Origin: Mycobacterium szulgai
Lineage (GTDB): Bacteria > Actinomycetota > Actinomycetes > Mycobacteriales > Mycobacteriaceae
Reading direction: 5' to 3'
NCBI RefSeq assembly: GCF_002116635.1
Contig: NZ_LQPW01000120.1
Coordinates: 62,001 to 126,000 of the forward strand
Length of the DNA stretch: 64,000 nt
This document shows, one piece after another, positions 43,894 through 52,562 of this stretch. The notes below the pieces were generated by a model. It did no database searches, was not told where the DNA came from, and saw nothing but the letters and a program-made list of their open reading frames with translations. Numbering within the stretch: the stretch's first letter is position 1; each line of letters starts with the position of its first letter. The translations under genes and the position numbers were made by a program.

Positions 43894-43920
43894 TTACTGG
43901 CTTTGCTATTTTAGCAGTAA
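43894..43920. promoter_or_regulatory. nested inverted repeats in the GntR/CaiB promoter
   Basis: TTACTG (43894-43899) and CAGTAA (43915-43920) flank GCTA-TTT-TAGC (43905-43915). The reverse complement contains CTAAAATAGCAAAG, like the motif at 41425 and 54490. TATAAAT (43924-43930) ends 6 bp before the CaiB GTG and may be its -10 element, giving a near-leaderless transcript. Confidence 0.5.
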
Positions 43921-43936
43921 TGGTATAAATAGCCGC

Positions 43937-46318
43937 GTGAGTCGCGAGGCCGGGAATCGGCCGACACCGCTAGGCGAATTGCGGGTTGTCGAGATCAGTG
44001 ATCGCATTGCCGGCAGCTACTGCGGGAAGCTGTTGGTGGACGCCGGTGCACAGGTCCGCAAAATCGAACCGCCGCAAGGGGATCCACTACGGCGATACAC
44101 GGCGACTTGCTCTCCGGTGGACGGCGCGGCGTCGCCGTTGTTCAGTTATCTGAATGCCGGCAAGCGCAGCCTGGTTCTGACGCCCAATTCCGAACAGTAC
44201 CTAGCCGAACTGGCCGCGGCCGACATCGTGATTGTCACCGGCAGCCGGTCCCAGGCGGCGGCCCTTGGCATCGACCCGCAGCGATTGTTAGCCGACGCCG
44301 GGCAGGCGGTCATTGTCACGATTTCCGATTTCGGCTGGGTTGGTCCGTTCGCCGAACGCGCCGCCACGGAGTTCACCCTGCAAGCCTGGGCCGGGTCACC
44401 CGGCTTTCGCGGCGACCCCGCCGGCCCGCCCATTTCAATCGGCGGCAACCTGGGGGAGTACATGGGCGGCGTCTTCGCTGCGTTCGGCGCGCTGGCTATG
44501 CGCCGCCGCGTCGAGCATGGCGGCCCGGGTGAGCATCTCGACCTGTCCATGCTCGAGGCCATGGCCATGATGCAGAGCAGTGAATGGCTGCATTCCCAAC
44601 TGCTGCAGGTGGGTCCGGTGCGGCGCACGCTGGAAGTGCCGTCGATCGAACCGGCTAAGGACGGCTACGTCGGGATCACGATGGTCACCGGTCAGCAGTG
44701 GCTGGATTTCGCTGCGATGGTCGAATGCCCTCAGCTGGAAGAGATTCCGCAGCTGCGCTTTCAGATCGGCCGGTGGGAATACCGCGATCTCATCCGCGGA
44801 TTGATCGGTCCCTGGATGGCCGAACGGACCGTCGAGGAGATCGTCGCGTTGGGGCAGCTGTTCCGGCTGCCGATCGCGGCTCTGGGCAACGGCGCCACTA
44901 TCCGCGACACGGACTACGTGGTCGAACGCGGGGTGTTCGTCGACAACCCGGCCGGGTTCCACCAGCCGCGCCCGCCGTGGCTGATGTCGCGGTGTGCGCC
45001 CGCACCGGTGGGTGCCACCCCGGTGCTCGGAGCGGGCGATGGCGAACCACCTTGGCAACAAAGGGAACTCACTGGACAGTCGTCACCATTCGGGTTGCCG
45101 TTGCACGGTGTTCGGATCGTCGATCTGACCGCGTTCTGGGCTGGGCCGGCGGCCACTCACCTGCTCGCGGCATTCGGCGCCGATGTCGTGAAGGTGGAGT
45201 CGATTCAGCGCCCCGACGGCATCCGGTATTCGGGTGGCATGCGCACCGATGTGGACGACTGGTGGGAGTACGGCTGGGTCTTCCACGCGATGAATACCAA
45301 CAAGCGTTCGGTCACACTGGATTTGGGCTCCGACGAGGGGCGGCGGTTGTTCCTTTCGCTGGCCGCCGACGTCGATGTGGTCATCGAGAACTTCTCGCCG
45401 CGAGTGATGGACCACTTCGGGCTCACCGCCGACGTACTGCTGGAGATAAACCCCAAACTCGTCGTCGCCCGGATGCCGGCATTCGGTTTGGACGGGCCCT
45501 GGCGCGAGCGAGTGGGATTCGCCCCCACCATGGAGCAGATCGGCGGCTTGACCTGGGTGACCGGGTTGCCGGAGACTCCACCGGTGACCCCGCGCGGTGC
45601 GTGTGATCCGCTGGCCGGCGTGCATGCCGCCTTCGCGGTGCTGGCCGCCCTGAACTTTGCCGAACGCACCGGATCGGGCCAGCAGGTCGAGCTGCCGATG
45701 GTGGAAACGGTGTTGAACACCACGGCGATTCAACCGATCGAAACTGAGGTGTTCGGCAGGACCCTGAACCGGCGTGGCAACCGCGGCCACGGCGGAGCGC
45801 TGCAGAACATCTATCGGTGCGCCGGGGACGACGATTGGATCGCGGTCAGCGTGGTCAGCGACGGGCAGTGGCGGGCGCTGGTTGAGGTGATGGGTCGACC
45901 GTCCTGGTGCGACGGGGGGTTGGCCAGTGCCGATGGGCGGCAAGCGCGCGCAGACGAGATCGACGCCGCGCTGGGTGACTGGTTTGCCGGGCAGTCGTTA
46001 GGGCCCACGGTGGAACTGCTGGCCGAGGCCGGCATTCCGGCGGCCCCGGTGATATCGCCGTCGTTGGTGACGGACAATCCGCAACTGCGCCAGCGCGGAT
46101 TCTTCGAATCGCTGCATCATCCGCGGACCGGCGCCGGCCTGTACCCCACGCCGCCATTCGCGTTGCTTGCCGGCCAGCGCGAGTGGCTGTTGCGCCCGCC
46201 GCCGACGTTGGGCGAGCACAATGAAGAGATATTGCGCGATAGGTGTGGGCTGACTGAGGACGATCTCGCGCGCCTTGCGGCAAGCGGGGTGATCGGGACC
46301 CGCCCGGCGGGGCTCTAA
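43937..46318 (+). CDS. CaiB/BaiF family III CoA-transferase, two-domain fusion
   Basis: 793 residues from GTG 43937, twice the size of a single CaiB/BaiF protein. The first copy (about 10-370) and second (about 395-780) both show family marks: ISDRIAGSYCGKLLVDAGAQVRKIE and TAFWAGPAATHLLAAFGADVVKVE (each in part). The position of the catalytic Asp of formyl-CoA transferase seems to be Glu in both halves (MLEAM, MVETV). Such proteins move CoA between acids without ATP. A 37-bp piece of its 3' end is repeated near 48.5 kb. Confidence 0.88.
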   Translation: MSREAGNRPTPLGELRVVEISDRIAGSYCGKLLVDAGAQVRKIEPPQGDPLRRYTATCSPVDGAASPLFSYLNAGKRSLVLTPNSEQYLAELAAADIVIVTGSRSQAAALGIDPQRLLADAGQAVIVTISDFGWVGPFAERAATEFTLQAWAGSPGFRGDPAGPPISIGGNLGEYMGGVFAAFGALAMRRRVEHGGPGEHLDLSMLEAMAMMQSSEWLHSQLLQVGPVRRTLEVPSIEPAKDGYVGITMVTGQQWLDFAAMVECPQLEEIPQLRFQIGRWEYRDLIRGLIGPWMAERTVEEIVALGQLFRLPIAALGNGATIRDTDYVVERGVFVDNPAGFHQPRPPWLMSRCAPAPVGATPVLGAGDGEPPWQQRELTGQSSPFGLPLHGVRIVDLTAFWAGPAATHLLAAFGADVVKVESIQRPDGIRYSGGMRTDVDDWWEYGWVFHAMNTNKRSVTLDLGSDEGRRLFLSLAADVDVVIENFSPRVMDHFGLTADVLLEINPKLVVARMPAFGLDGPWRERVGFAPTMEQIGGLTWVTGLPETPPVTPRGACDPLAGVHAAFAVLAALNFAERTGSGQQVELPMVETVLNTTAIQPIETEVFGRTLNRRGNRGHGGALQNIYRCAGDDDWIAVSVVSDGQWRALVEVMGRPSWCDGGLASADGRQARADEIDAALGDWFAGQSLGPTVELLAEAGIPAAPVISPSLVTDNPQLRQRGFFESLHHPRTGAGLYPTPPFALLAGQREWLLRPPPTLGEHNEEILRDRCGLTEDDLARLAASGVIGTRPAGL
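46213..46249 (+). repeat. 37-bp repeat, copy 1 (inside the 3' end of the CaiB/BaiF gene)
   Basis: Encodes the HNEEILRDRCG region of the CoA-transferase. It is identical at 34 of 37 bases to 48526-48562, 2.3 kb downstream in the same orientation. The two copies bracket the type VII secretion-like cassette. Confidence 0.8.
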
Positions 46319-46354
46319 AAGGGGCCTTGGCTGTGACGCTTGCCGGGGACGGCG

Positions 46355-46693
46355 ATGCCTGCTAGCCCTGCCCCAGGGCATGCCATTACACTTCCCGACG
46401 ATGGAACCGGGTCTGCTGCGGTTGATGTCCAACAGCTGCAAGCCACGGCCAGCCGATGGAGTCAGCGAAGTGCTGAACTTGCCGCCCTAACGCCCCCCGC
46501 AGCAGGTGAGCCGTTTCAACCCATTACGGCGGCGGTGGGCAGCGTCCATGTCGCGGTTGAACTGGCCGCAGCGGCGTTGACCACCCGCACCCAATCAACG
46601 GCCCTCGCCGTAATGACCGGTGCTAGACGGTATGGCGCCAACGAAGAGACCGCAGCGGCCGAGATGGCCGCCATGCGACCCAGGTTGGTCTAG
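46355..46693 (+). CDS. small WXG100/ESX-associated-like protein
   Basis: 112 residues from ATG 46355, which has GGGGA 6 bp upstream. The product is a helical, Ala-rich protein with VDVQQLQATASRWSQRSAEL and VAVELAAAALTTRTQ, the helix-turn-helix layout of small ESX-associated proteins, though a clear WXG is missing. It lies 36 bp after the CaiB gene and directly precedes a larger WXG-type protein (the GTG follows the TAG without a gap). Coupled translation suggests a secreted pair. Confidence 0.6.
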   Translation: MPASPAPGHAITLPDDGTGSAAVDVQQLQATASRWSQRSAELAALTPPAAGEPFQPITAAVGSVHVAVELAAAALTTRTQSTALAVMTGARRYGANEETAAAEMAAMRPRLV

Positions 46694-47953
46694 GTGGTGC
46701 CAACCCTTTCCCAGATCCAGGCATGGAGCACTGAACCTCTCATAGAGGCGGCCTCCTATTGGACTAAGACCGCCGATCAGTGGGAAGACGTGTTCTTGCA
46801 GATCCGCAATCAATCCCACATTCTGCTCTGGGAAGGTGCTGGCGGTGAGGCCTTGCGGCAGCGAACCGGTGCTGACGTGGCGATCGTGGTCGCCAAGGCC
46901 GACCAACTGCGTCAAGCCAGCAAATTTGCCCGCGATGGCGCCGGAACCATCGGCACCGCCCAACGCAGGGTGCTCTATGCCGTCGAGGACGCGCACAACG
47001 CGGGTTTTTTTGTCGGAGAAGACCTCTCGGTCATAGATACCCGAACCAGCCACAATGCCGCCGAGCAAGCGGCTCGCCAAGAACAAGCACAAGTATTCGC
47101 TACAGACATCCGCCAACGCGCCACCCAATTACTTGGGGCCGACCAAGAAGTAGCCGCCAAAATCACCGCCGCAACCACCGAACTCACCCCCACCTTCCCC
47201 GAAACACACCCTCTTGATGACCACATAGTGAGCGACGGCAAAGACAAGGGTGGCGTCCGATTAGTCGACCAGCACACATTCAAGCAAGACCCACCCGCAC
47301 CCCCAGGTCCGCCCGGCAACCCGTTTGCAGGCTGGACCGACGAGCAAATGAGGCAAGTTGCGATCGAGATCGCCCACGGCCACGCGCTAGAAGTGCACCC
47401 GGAGGATTTTCCTCCAGGATGGAACGAGCCAGATCTGGCACGCTGGATTTACGACACGATGAAAGACTCGAACACGCGTGCCGCTACCAGCATTGACTCC
47501 GGCGCGCTGACGCTGCTGCGTGACGGCAGAGTCATTCTTATCCAGCCCAAGGGCGGAGATTTTGGGACCACCTTCGCACCTAGACCACGCCCCGGCGACT
47601 CGTGGCGGACCCCGCTGGACTATTTTGAGCAGCGGACTAGGGCGCTGGACCCACTCCCGCCTCCTGTCGCGGGGCGGCTGCCGCCCTTGACTCCCGGTGA
47701 GATGGCGCCCAGAATGTCAGCCCCTCCGCCGGCGCCCCCGATACGGGGTGGCGCCGATCTCGCGCCGATGGAACCCCCACCTGCTGCGCGCACGTCTATG
47801 GAGCCACCAGGACGTCTGGGCGGCCCGATGGCGGGCGGACCGGTGCCGCCAGAGTCCATCCCCCACCCAGTTCAGCTGCCGCACAGCCACCACGAGCTAC
47901 CTGTGCTGGGCAAAGACGAGTTACCGGACCTAGATGAATTCGGCTCAAGATGA
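46694..47953 (+). CDS. large WXG-type putative secreted effector with variable C-terminus
   Basis: 419 residues from GTG 46694 (GTG 46697 possible). Residues about 1-170 are helical with LLWEGAGGEALRQR, a W-x-G turn between two helices. Residues about 205-310 form a compact region (GWTDEQMRQVAIEIAHGHAL ... RDGRVILIQPKGGDFGTTF), followed by a proline-rich tail of about 100 residues. This is the layout of polymorphic type VII effectors: targeting helices, a possible effector region, then a disordered tail. No known toxin motif is identified. A convergent gene begins 5 bp after the stop. Confidence 0.6.
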   Translation: MVPTLSQIQAWSTEPLIEAASYWTKTADQWEDVFLQIRNQSHILLWEGAGGEALRQRTGADVAIVVAKADQLRQASKFARDGAGTIGTAQRRVLYAVEDAHNAGFFVGEDLSVIDTRTSHNAAEQAARQEQAQVFATDIRQRATQLLGADQEVAAKITAATTELTPTFPETHPLDDHIVSDGKDKGGVRLVDQHTFKQDPPAPPGPPGNPFAGWTDEQMRQVAIEIAHGHALEVHPEDFPPGWNEPDLARWIYDTMKDSNTRAATSIDSGALTLLRDGRVILIQPKGGDFGTTFAPRPRPGDSWRTPLDYFEQRTRALDPLPPPVAGRLPPLTPGEMAPRMSAPPPAPPIRGGADLAPMEPPPAARTSMEPPGRLGGPMAGGPVPPESIPHPVQLPHSHHELPVLGKDELPDLDEFGSR

Positions 47954-47958
47954 ACTGA

Positions 47959-48447
47959 TTACAGTCCAGGAGGGTACTGTCGCCCTAGCTGCGCGCGACG
48001 TATTTCTTCCCCCCAACGGTCGATATTCTCGATTTCCTCGGCGGTAGTGGTCCTCCCGCCATTTGGAAACAGAAGCTTAGCGCGCTCGTGACCGCCGATT
48101 TTGCGGCGACGCTGCAGGCCGCGCAGCAGGCTGATCGCTTCGGTGTCGGAGAAACCGGTGACGATCGCAAAGTCCAGGCCCGCCCCGACAAGGCCGCTGG
48201 CCCAAGTGATTTCAGTGAGGAACAACACTCGCGCCCAGTCCAGATTGGTCAGCGGCTCCGCATTTTCAACGGCACGCTGAAGGCGAAGGGTGAGTTCACC
48301 GAACTCCTCCCACGTCGACAGCCCCAGCACCTGAAACGGAAATGGTGTGCCAGATGCTGACCCTGCCCACTGCTGCAAGGCCTGTTTAATGAACTCGCGT
48401 TCCCTCTCGGTCAGATTGACCGCCACCAACTCAGAAGAGCTTTTCAT
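47959..48447 (-). CDS. hypothetical protein, possible immunity or accessory protein
   Basis: 162 residues from ATG 48447 (MKSSSELVAVNLTEREREFIKQ). It is soluble, rich in Glu, Arg and Leu, with STWEEFGELTLRLQRAV and TEITWASGLVGAGLDF segments and no signal peptide. It faces the putative effector gene tail to tail with a 5-bp gap, so it could encode an antidote. Immunity genes usually run in the same direction as the effector, so this is only a guess. The family is not recognised. Confidence 0.5.
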   Translation of the reverse strand: MKSSSELVAVNLTEREREFIKQALQQWAGSASGTPFPFQVLGLSTWEEFGELTLRLQRAVENAEPLTNLDWARVLFLTEITWASGLVGAGLDFAIVTGFSDTEAISLLRGLQRRRKIGGHERAKLLFPNGGRTTTAEEIENIDRWGEEIRRAQLGRQYPPGL

Positions 48448-48597
48448 TGAACCGATCGTACGACCAGCACCTGACGTATGTGGACGTCGACTGCCACGAT
48501 GCTGCAACGACGGACTGACGCTCGACGAGCACAATGAAGAAATATTGCGCGGTAGGTGTAGGCCACCGGCAGGCACATAGAGCGAAAGGGGCATTCG
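48448..48597. other. intergenic region between the cassette and the ferredoxin gene
   Basis: 150 bp holding the second copy of the 37-bp repeat and the ferredoxin ribosome binding site (AAAGGGG, 7 bp before the ATG). No other gene is seen. Confidence 0.5.
48516..48580 (+). pseudogene. remnant of a CaiB/BaiF gene 3' end (37-bp repeat, copy 2 at 48526-48562)
   Basis: In the plus frame the sequence reads LTLDEHNEEILRGRC and then a stop at 48578-48580. It is homologous to the CoA-transferase C-terminus (LGEHNEEILRDRC). No other part of the gene is present upstream, so this is a tail left next to the ferredoxin gene, probably by recombination or insertion of the cassette. Confidence 0.7.
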
Positions 48598-48789
48598 ATG
48601 CGAGTGAAAGTGGACCCGGATCTGTGCGAGGCCAACGGGTTTTGCGAATCGATTGCCGCAGACATCTTTGAGTTGGGCGATGAGGATGTAGTTCAGATCG
48701 CCGACGGCCCGGTGCCGGAAGGGCGGGAGATCGACGTCCGCGCCGCCGTCGAACAATGCCCGAGGGCGGCGCTGAAAATCATCGAGTGA
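48598..48789 (+). CDS. 3Fe-4S type ferredoxin
   Basis: 63 residues: CEANGFC (Cys10 and Cys16) and CP at Cys54, with only three cluster cysteines, the pattern of actinobacterial [3Fe-4S] ferredoxins that serve P450s. AAAGGGG lies 7 bp before the ATG. It lies upstream of a Rieske oxygenase gene. It is the only ferredoxin of this type in the window and may serve the two P450s or the oxygenases; no ferredoxin reductase gene is present. Confidence 0.9.
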   Translation: MRVKVDPDLCEANGFCESIAADIFELGDEDVVQIADGPVPEGREIDVRAAVEQCPRAALKIIE

Positions 48790-48823
48790 AAGCGGACAAG
48801 GCTGGCGCTTGCACGTTCGATAG

Positions 48824-48841
48824 TTAAAATAGTAAAAATAG
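48824..48841. promoter_or_regulatory. TTAAAATAGTAAAAATAG motif, variant copy
   Basis: In the promoter region of the Rieske oxygenase operon. It matches the motif at 41425-41442 (CTAACATAGCAAAAATAG) at 15 of 18 positions. Confidence 0.45.
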
Positions 48842-48866
48842 AGCCAGCAGTCGAAGCGGAGAGCTC

Positions 48867-49982
48867 GTGACGAACACCATTTCAGACCCGGCCAGCGATC
48901 CGTCGGAACGGGAGTTCGGGCCTAGTGGTATTGCGCTGTCGTCGTACCGGTTCCCGACGGGATGGTTCATCGTCGGCTTCGCCAACGGGCTCGGCGCCGG
49001 TGACGTCAAGCGCGTCCACTACTTCGGTGAGGAGCTGGTCCTGTTCCGCACCGCCTCCGGTCAGGTGCATGTGCTGGACGCCTACTGTCAACACCTCGGC
49101 GCCAACCTCGGCGTCGGCGGAACCGTAGAAGGCGAGAACATCGTCTGCCCCTGGCACGGCTGGCACTGGCGCGGCGACGGCACCAATGCGCTGATCCCGT
49201 ACAGCAAGATCGGCTGCAAGAACAACGTCCGGATCCGCACCTACCCGGCGATGGAGTGGTACGGATTCATCCTGGCCTGGCACGAACGCCACGGCCGCCC
49301 GCCGTACTGGCAGCCGCCGGTGCTGCCGGAGCTGGAGACCAACGAGTACTACCCGCTGCACCCACACACCCAAATGCTCAATCGGGTCAAAGTGCACCCG
49401 CAGATGATCATCGAAAACGCGGCCGACCCGTATCACGTTCAGTACGTGCACAAGGCCGCCAACCCCGCCAACACCGCGTCGTTCGAGGTCTCGGGATATC
49501 ACCTGCACGCCACCGTCAATGCCAATTTCGGCGGCGGCCGGGCAAAGACCTGGCTGACCCCTAACGGACCGGTCGACGCCAAGATCATCTATGACAACTA
49601 CTCGCTGGGGCTGGGAATCGTCCGGTTCCCCAGTGATCTGGTGGCCACCATCCAGGTCACCGGGCAGACACCGGTCGACGAGGATTACACCGACTACTTC
49701 TACACTCAGGCATCCATCCGCGAGCCTGGCGACGGTGGCGATGTGCCCACCGGCCGTGCCGCCAAATTCCTGGCATTGCAGCAAGAGGTCATCAAGCAGG
49801 ATTTCTTCACTTGGGAGAACATGAAGTACCTGGAGAAGCCGAACCTCGCTCCGGAAGAGGCCCGCGACTACGCCGCCCTGCGCCGCTGGGCGCACCGCTT
49901 CTACCCGAGCGAGCAACCGTCGGCCAGCGACTTCGGATACACCGCGCAGGGCGAGCCGGATCCGGCTGCAGCGGAAGCCTGA
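48867..49982 (+). CDS. Rieske non-heme iron oxygenase, KshA-like
   Basis: 371 residues from GTG 48867. The Rieske domain has Cys74-x-His76 (CQHLGA) and Cys94-x2-His97 (CPWHGWHW). The catalytic iron site is in ENAADPYHVQYVH. Length and motifs resemble the oxygenase of 3-ketosteroid 9alpha-hydroxylase (KshA, about 386 residues) rather than benzoate-type enzymes, pointing to a polycyclic or steroid-like substrate. No KshB-type reductase is encoded nearby. It overlaps the next gene by one base (TGATG). Confidence 0.9.
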   Translation: MTNTISDPASDPSEREFGPSGIALSSYRFPTGWFIVGFANGLGAGDVKRVHYFGEELVLFRTASGQVHVLDAYCQHLGANLGVGGTVEGENIVCPWHGWHWRGDGTNALIPYSKIGCKNNVRIRTYPAMEWYGFILAWHERHGRPPYWQPPVLPELETNEYYPLHPHTQMLNRVKVHPQMIIENAADPYHVQYVHKAANPANTASFEVSGYHLHATVNANFGGGRAKTWLTPNGPVDAKIIYDNYSLGLGIVRFPSDLVATIQVTGQTPVDEDYTDYFYTQASIREPGDGGDVPTGRAAKFLALQQEVIKQDFFTWENMKYLEKPNLAPEEARDYAALRRWAHRFYPSEQPSASDFGYTAQGEPDPAAAEA

Positions 49983-51535
49983 TGAGCGGGCCGCTGGGTC
50001 CCGCCGATTTCGGTGTCGAACGTTTCACCGTGCCGGCCGTGCTGGATCGGCGGGCCGAGCAGCATCCCGAGCGGGTGCTGTTGTCGATCGCCGGCACCGA
50101 GGTCACCTTCGAGCAGATGCGGCAGCGGTCTTGCGCGGCGGCGAAGGTTTTGGCCGACAACGGTATCGGGCGCGGCGACTGCGTCGCGCTGTTCACCGCG
50201 ACCTGCCCGCAATGGATCTACTTCTGGCTGGGCGCCGCACGGATCGGCGCGGTGAGCGCGGGGGTGAATGCGGCGAACAAGGGCGACTTCCTACTGCACA
50301 ACCTGCGGCTGTCGCGAGCCAAGGTGATTCTCACCGACCCGGAGCGGCGCCCGCGGGTCGACGAGGTACTCGATCAGCTGGACACGGAGTGCGTTGTGCT
50401 GAAAGGGGATTCGCTTCCCGACGTCCCCGCCGGTCCCGACAGCAGCGCAGAGCCGGGGGACGTGGGTGCACTGTTCTTCACCTCCGGCACTACGGGGCCG
50501 TCGAAAGCCGTTGCCACGTCTTGGCATTACCTGTTCACGGTTGCCGCGACCGCCGCCGCCGCCTGGAAATTCCGTCCGCAAGAGGCGTTGTGGACCGCGA
50601 TGCCTCTTTTTCACCTGAGCGCCGCACCCAGCGTGCTGGCCCCGATGCTGGTCGGCGGAACCACGGTGCTCGCCGGCGGCTTTCATCCCGGCCAAGTGTG
50701 GGACGACGTGCGCGCCCACGGCGCCATCGGATTCGTCGGGGCCGGTGCGATGGTAACGATGCTGCAGAACCTGCCGGAGGATCCTCGTGACGCGCAGTTG
50801 CCACTACGGTTCATCTCCGCGGCACCCATCGACGCGACGTCCTACCACGCCATCGAAGAGCGCTACGGATGTCGCATCGTGACGATGTACGGGATGACCG
50901 AAGCGTTTCCGCTTGCGGTCAAAGGCGTTGACGACCAAGGGGTTCCAGGAACATCGGGTAAGCCCAATCCGAACTTCGAGGTGCGTATCGTCGACGGCGA
51001 TGGCGCTGAGTTGCCGACCGGGGCGGTCGGGGAGATCACCTGCCGGCCCAGATACCCGCATGTGATGAGCGAAGGGTACGTGGGTAGCGGATTGCGGGTT
51101 GAGCCACATCAGGAGTGGTTTCGGACCGGCGATCTGGGCAGGTTCGACAGCGACCAAAACCTGACCTATCTGGACCGGCTGAAGGACTCGCTGCGCAGGC
51201 GCGGCGAGAACATCTCTTCGGTGGAAGTCGAGAGCGTCGCCATGAGCCATCCGTCGGTGGCCGAAGCCGCGGCGGTCGCCGTGCCCAGCGAATTGGGGGA
51301 GGATGACATCTTGCTGGTCGTGACATTGCGGCCCGGGGCAGCATTGGATTGCGCGGATTTGCTCGACCATTGTTCGGTCCGGATGCCCTACTTCTGCGTC
51401 CCGCGATTCGTCGAGACGGTTGATGAACTCCCGAAGAACGCCATTGGGCGGATACGTAAAGACTTGTTGCGGGCCCGTGGACTAAGCCAGGTGGCGTGGG
51501 ATCGTGAAAATCACGGCTACAGAGTTAGCCGATGA
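49982..51535 (+). CDS. fatty-acid/acyl-CoA ligase (FadD-type)
   Basis: 517 residues from ATG 49982. Adenylate-forming motifs: FFTSGTTGPSKAVA (ATP loop), YGMTEAFPLAV, RTGDLGRFDSDQNLTYLDR and DELPKNAIGRIRKD with the terminal Lys. It probably makes the CoA thioester used by the MaoC hydratases and ACADs of the island. It is co-translated with the KshA-like oxygenase, which implies the acid is an oxygenated intermediate or its ring is attacked first. Confidence 0.9.
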   Translation: MSGPLGPADFGVERFTVPAVLDRRAEQHPERVLLSIAGTEVTFEQMRQRSCAAAKVLADNGIGRGDCVALFTATCPQWIYFWLGAARIGAVSAGVNAANKGDFLLHNLRLSRAKVILTDPERRPRVDEVLDQLDTECVVLKGDSLPDVPAGPDSSAEPGDVGALFFTSGTTGPSKAVATSWHYLFTVAATAAAAWKFRPQEALWTAMPLFHLSAAPSVLAPMLVGGTTVLAGGFHPGQVWDDVRAHGAIGFVGAGAMVTMLQNLPEDPRDAQLPLRFISAAPIDATSYHAIEERYGCRIVTMYGMTEAFPLAVKGVDDQGVPGTSGKPNPNFEVRIVDGDGAELPTGAVGEITCRPRYPHVMSEGYVGSGLRVEPHQEWFRTGDLGRFDSDQNLTYLDRLKDSLRRRGENISSVEVESVAMSHPSVAEAAAVAVPSELGEDDILLVVTLRPGAALDCADLLDHCSVRMPYFCVPRFVETVDELPKNAIGRIRKDLLRARGLSQVAWDRENHGYRVSR

Positions 51536-51601
51536 GACGCTAATGTTACGTCCATGTAACGCCGGTCCTGTCGTTCCCCCGGGAGAGGTTGAAGATCAAC
51601 G

Positions 51602-52027
51602 ATGACCATGACCTATCAGGAGCAGCAGATGCTCCAGGCCGCGACGGGCCGCGCCGCCATTCTGGATCTAACCGCCCGGCACAATCGCGCCTATTCGGAT
51701 GGGGACCGCGACGCGTGGATCGCTACCTTCCGTCATTCCGGAGCCAGCTACACCCGTGACGGCGAGACATACACCGATTTGCGTGCGGCCTTCGACGGCG
51801 GCGACGGGCAGCGCCAGGTCAGCCTCGACCATGAGATTCAGGTCGACGGCGTCAACGCCGTCCAGCGCTGCGTTGTGGTGCTCTTTGCCGCCGTATACGG
51901 CGATACCACGCTGCGGGCCACCGGGACATTCCGAGACCGGCTGATCTACGAACGTGGTGGCTGGTACTTCACATCCCGTGTTCTGCAATGGGATTCGGTA
52001 CCCAGCCGGCACCCGCTCGTCATGTGA
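51602..52027 (+). CDS. SnoaL-like/NTF2-fold protein
   Basis: 141 residues; GGGAGAGGTTGAAGATCAACG upstream gives a ribosome binding site. The fold is shown by LTARHNRAYSDGDRDAWIATF, TDLRAAFDGGDGQ and GTFRDRLIYERGGWYF. It is of the bile-acid 7alpha-dehydratase/SnoaL-type group used as dehydratases or isomerases in steroid pathways. It lies 66 bp downstream of the ligase gene in the same operon. Confidence 0.8.
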   Translation: MTMTYQEQQMLQAATGRAAILDLTARHNRAYSDGDRDAWIATFRHSGASYTRDGETYTDLRAAFDGGDGQRQVSLDHEIQVDGVNAVQRCVVVLFAAVYGDTTLRATGTFRDRLIYERGGWYFTSRVLQWDSVPSRHPLVM

Positions 52028-52043
52028 GCGTGCCGAGCACCGG

Positions 52044-52562
52044 GTGAGTTACCAACTGGCCTTCGGCACCTATGAAGATGCGCTGCAAATGGTCGGCGCG
52101 ACGAGCGAACCGCGCACCGCGGCGACAGAGGTCAGCGGCGCGCGCATTCAGTTGTTCGCGGCGATGGTCCGCGACCCTAACCGTTCATATTGGGATGCCG
52201 AGTACGCCCAGCAACAGTGGGGCGGTTTGCTGGCTCCGCCGGCTCTGTTGATGGGCTGGCTGGTACCGCCGCCATGGCAGCCCGGCTGCAGGGCGCCCAC
52301 GGCGTCGATTGCGTTGCGGGTGCCGCTGCCGGGAACCACCTTCATCAACGCCGCCAACGACGTTGAGTTCCTGCTGCCCATCGTCGAAGGTGATCGGCTC
52401 ACCCTGGTCGAGGAACTGGTCGCGGTGTCGCCGGAAAAACGGACGCGGCTGGGTACCGGTCATTTCGTTGAGACGCAGGAAACCTATCGGCGCGAGGACG
52501 GCGCGGTGGTGGCGATCAACCGAAATACATTGTTCCGCTTCACCCCAGCAACGGCCCAATGA
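52044..52562 (+). CDS. MaoC-like/FAS1-like dehydratase domain protein
   Basis: 172 residues from GTG 52044. It resembles the N-terminal half of a double-hotdog (R)-hydratase (WGGLLAPPALLMGWLVPP, IALRVPLPGTTFI, then a TLVEELVAVSPEKRTRLGTGHF strand in part). It overlaps the next MaoC gene by ATGA, as do the paired hydratase chains (ChsH1/ChsH2-type) in mycobacterial cholesterol side-chain degradation. It alone probably lacks the full active site. Confidence 0.82.
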   Translation: MSYQLAFGTYEDALQMVGATSEPRTAATEVSGARIQLFAAMVRDPNRSYWDAEYAQQQWGGLLAPPALLMGWLVPPPWQPGCRAPTASIALRVPLPGTTFINAANDVEFLLPIVEGDRLTLVEELVAVSPEKRTRLGTGHFVETQETYRREDGAVVAINRNTLFRFTPATAQ

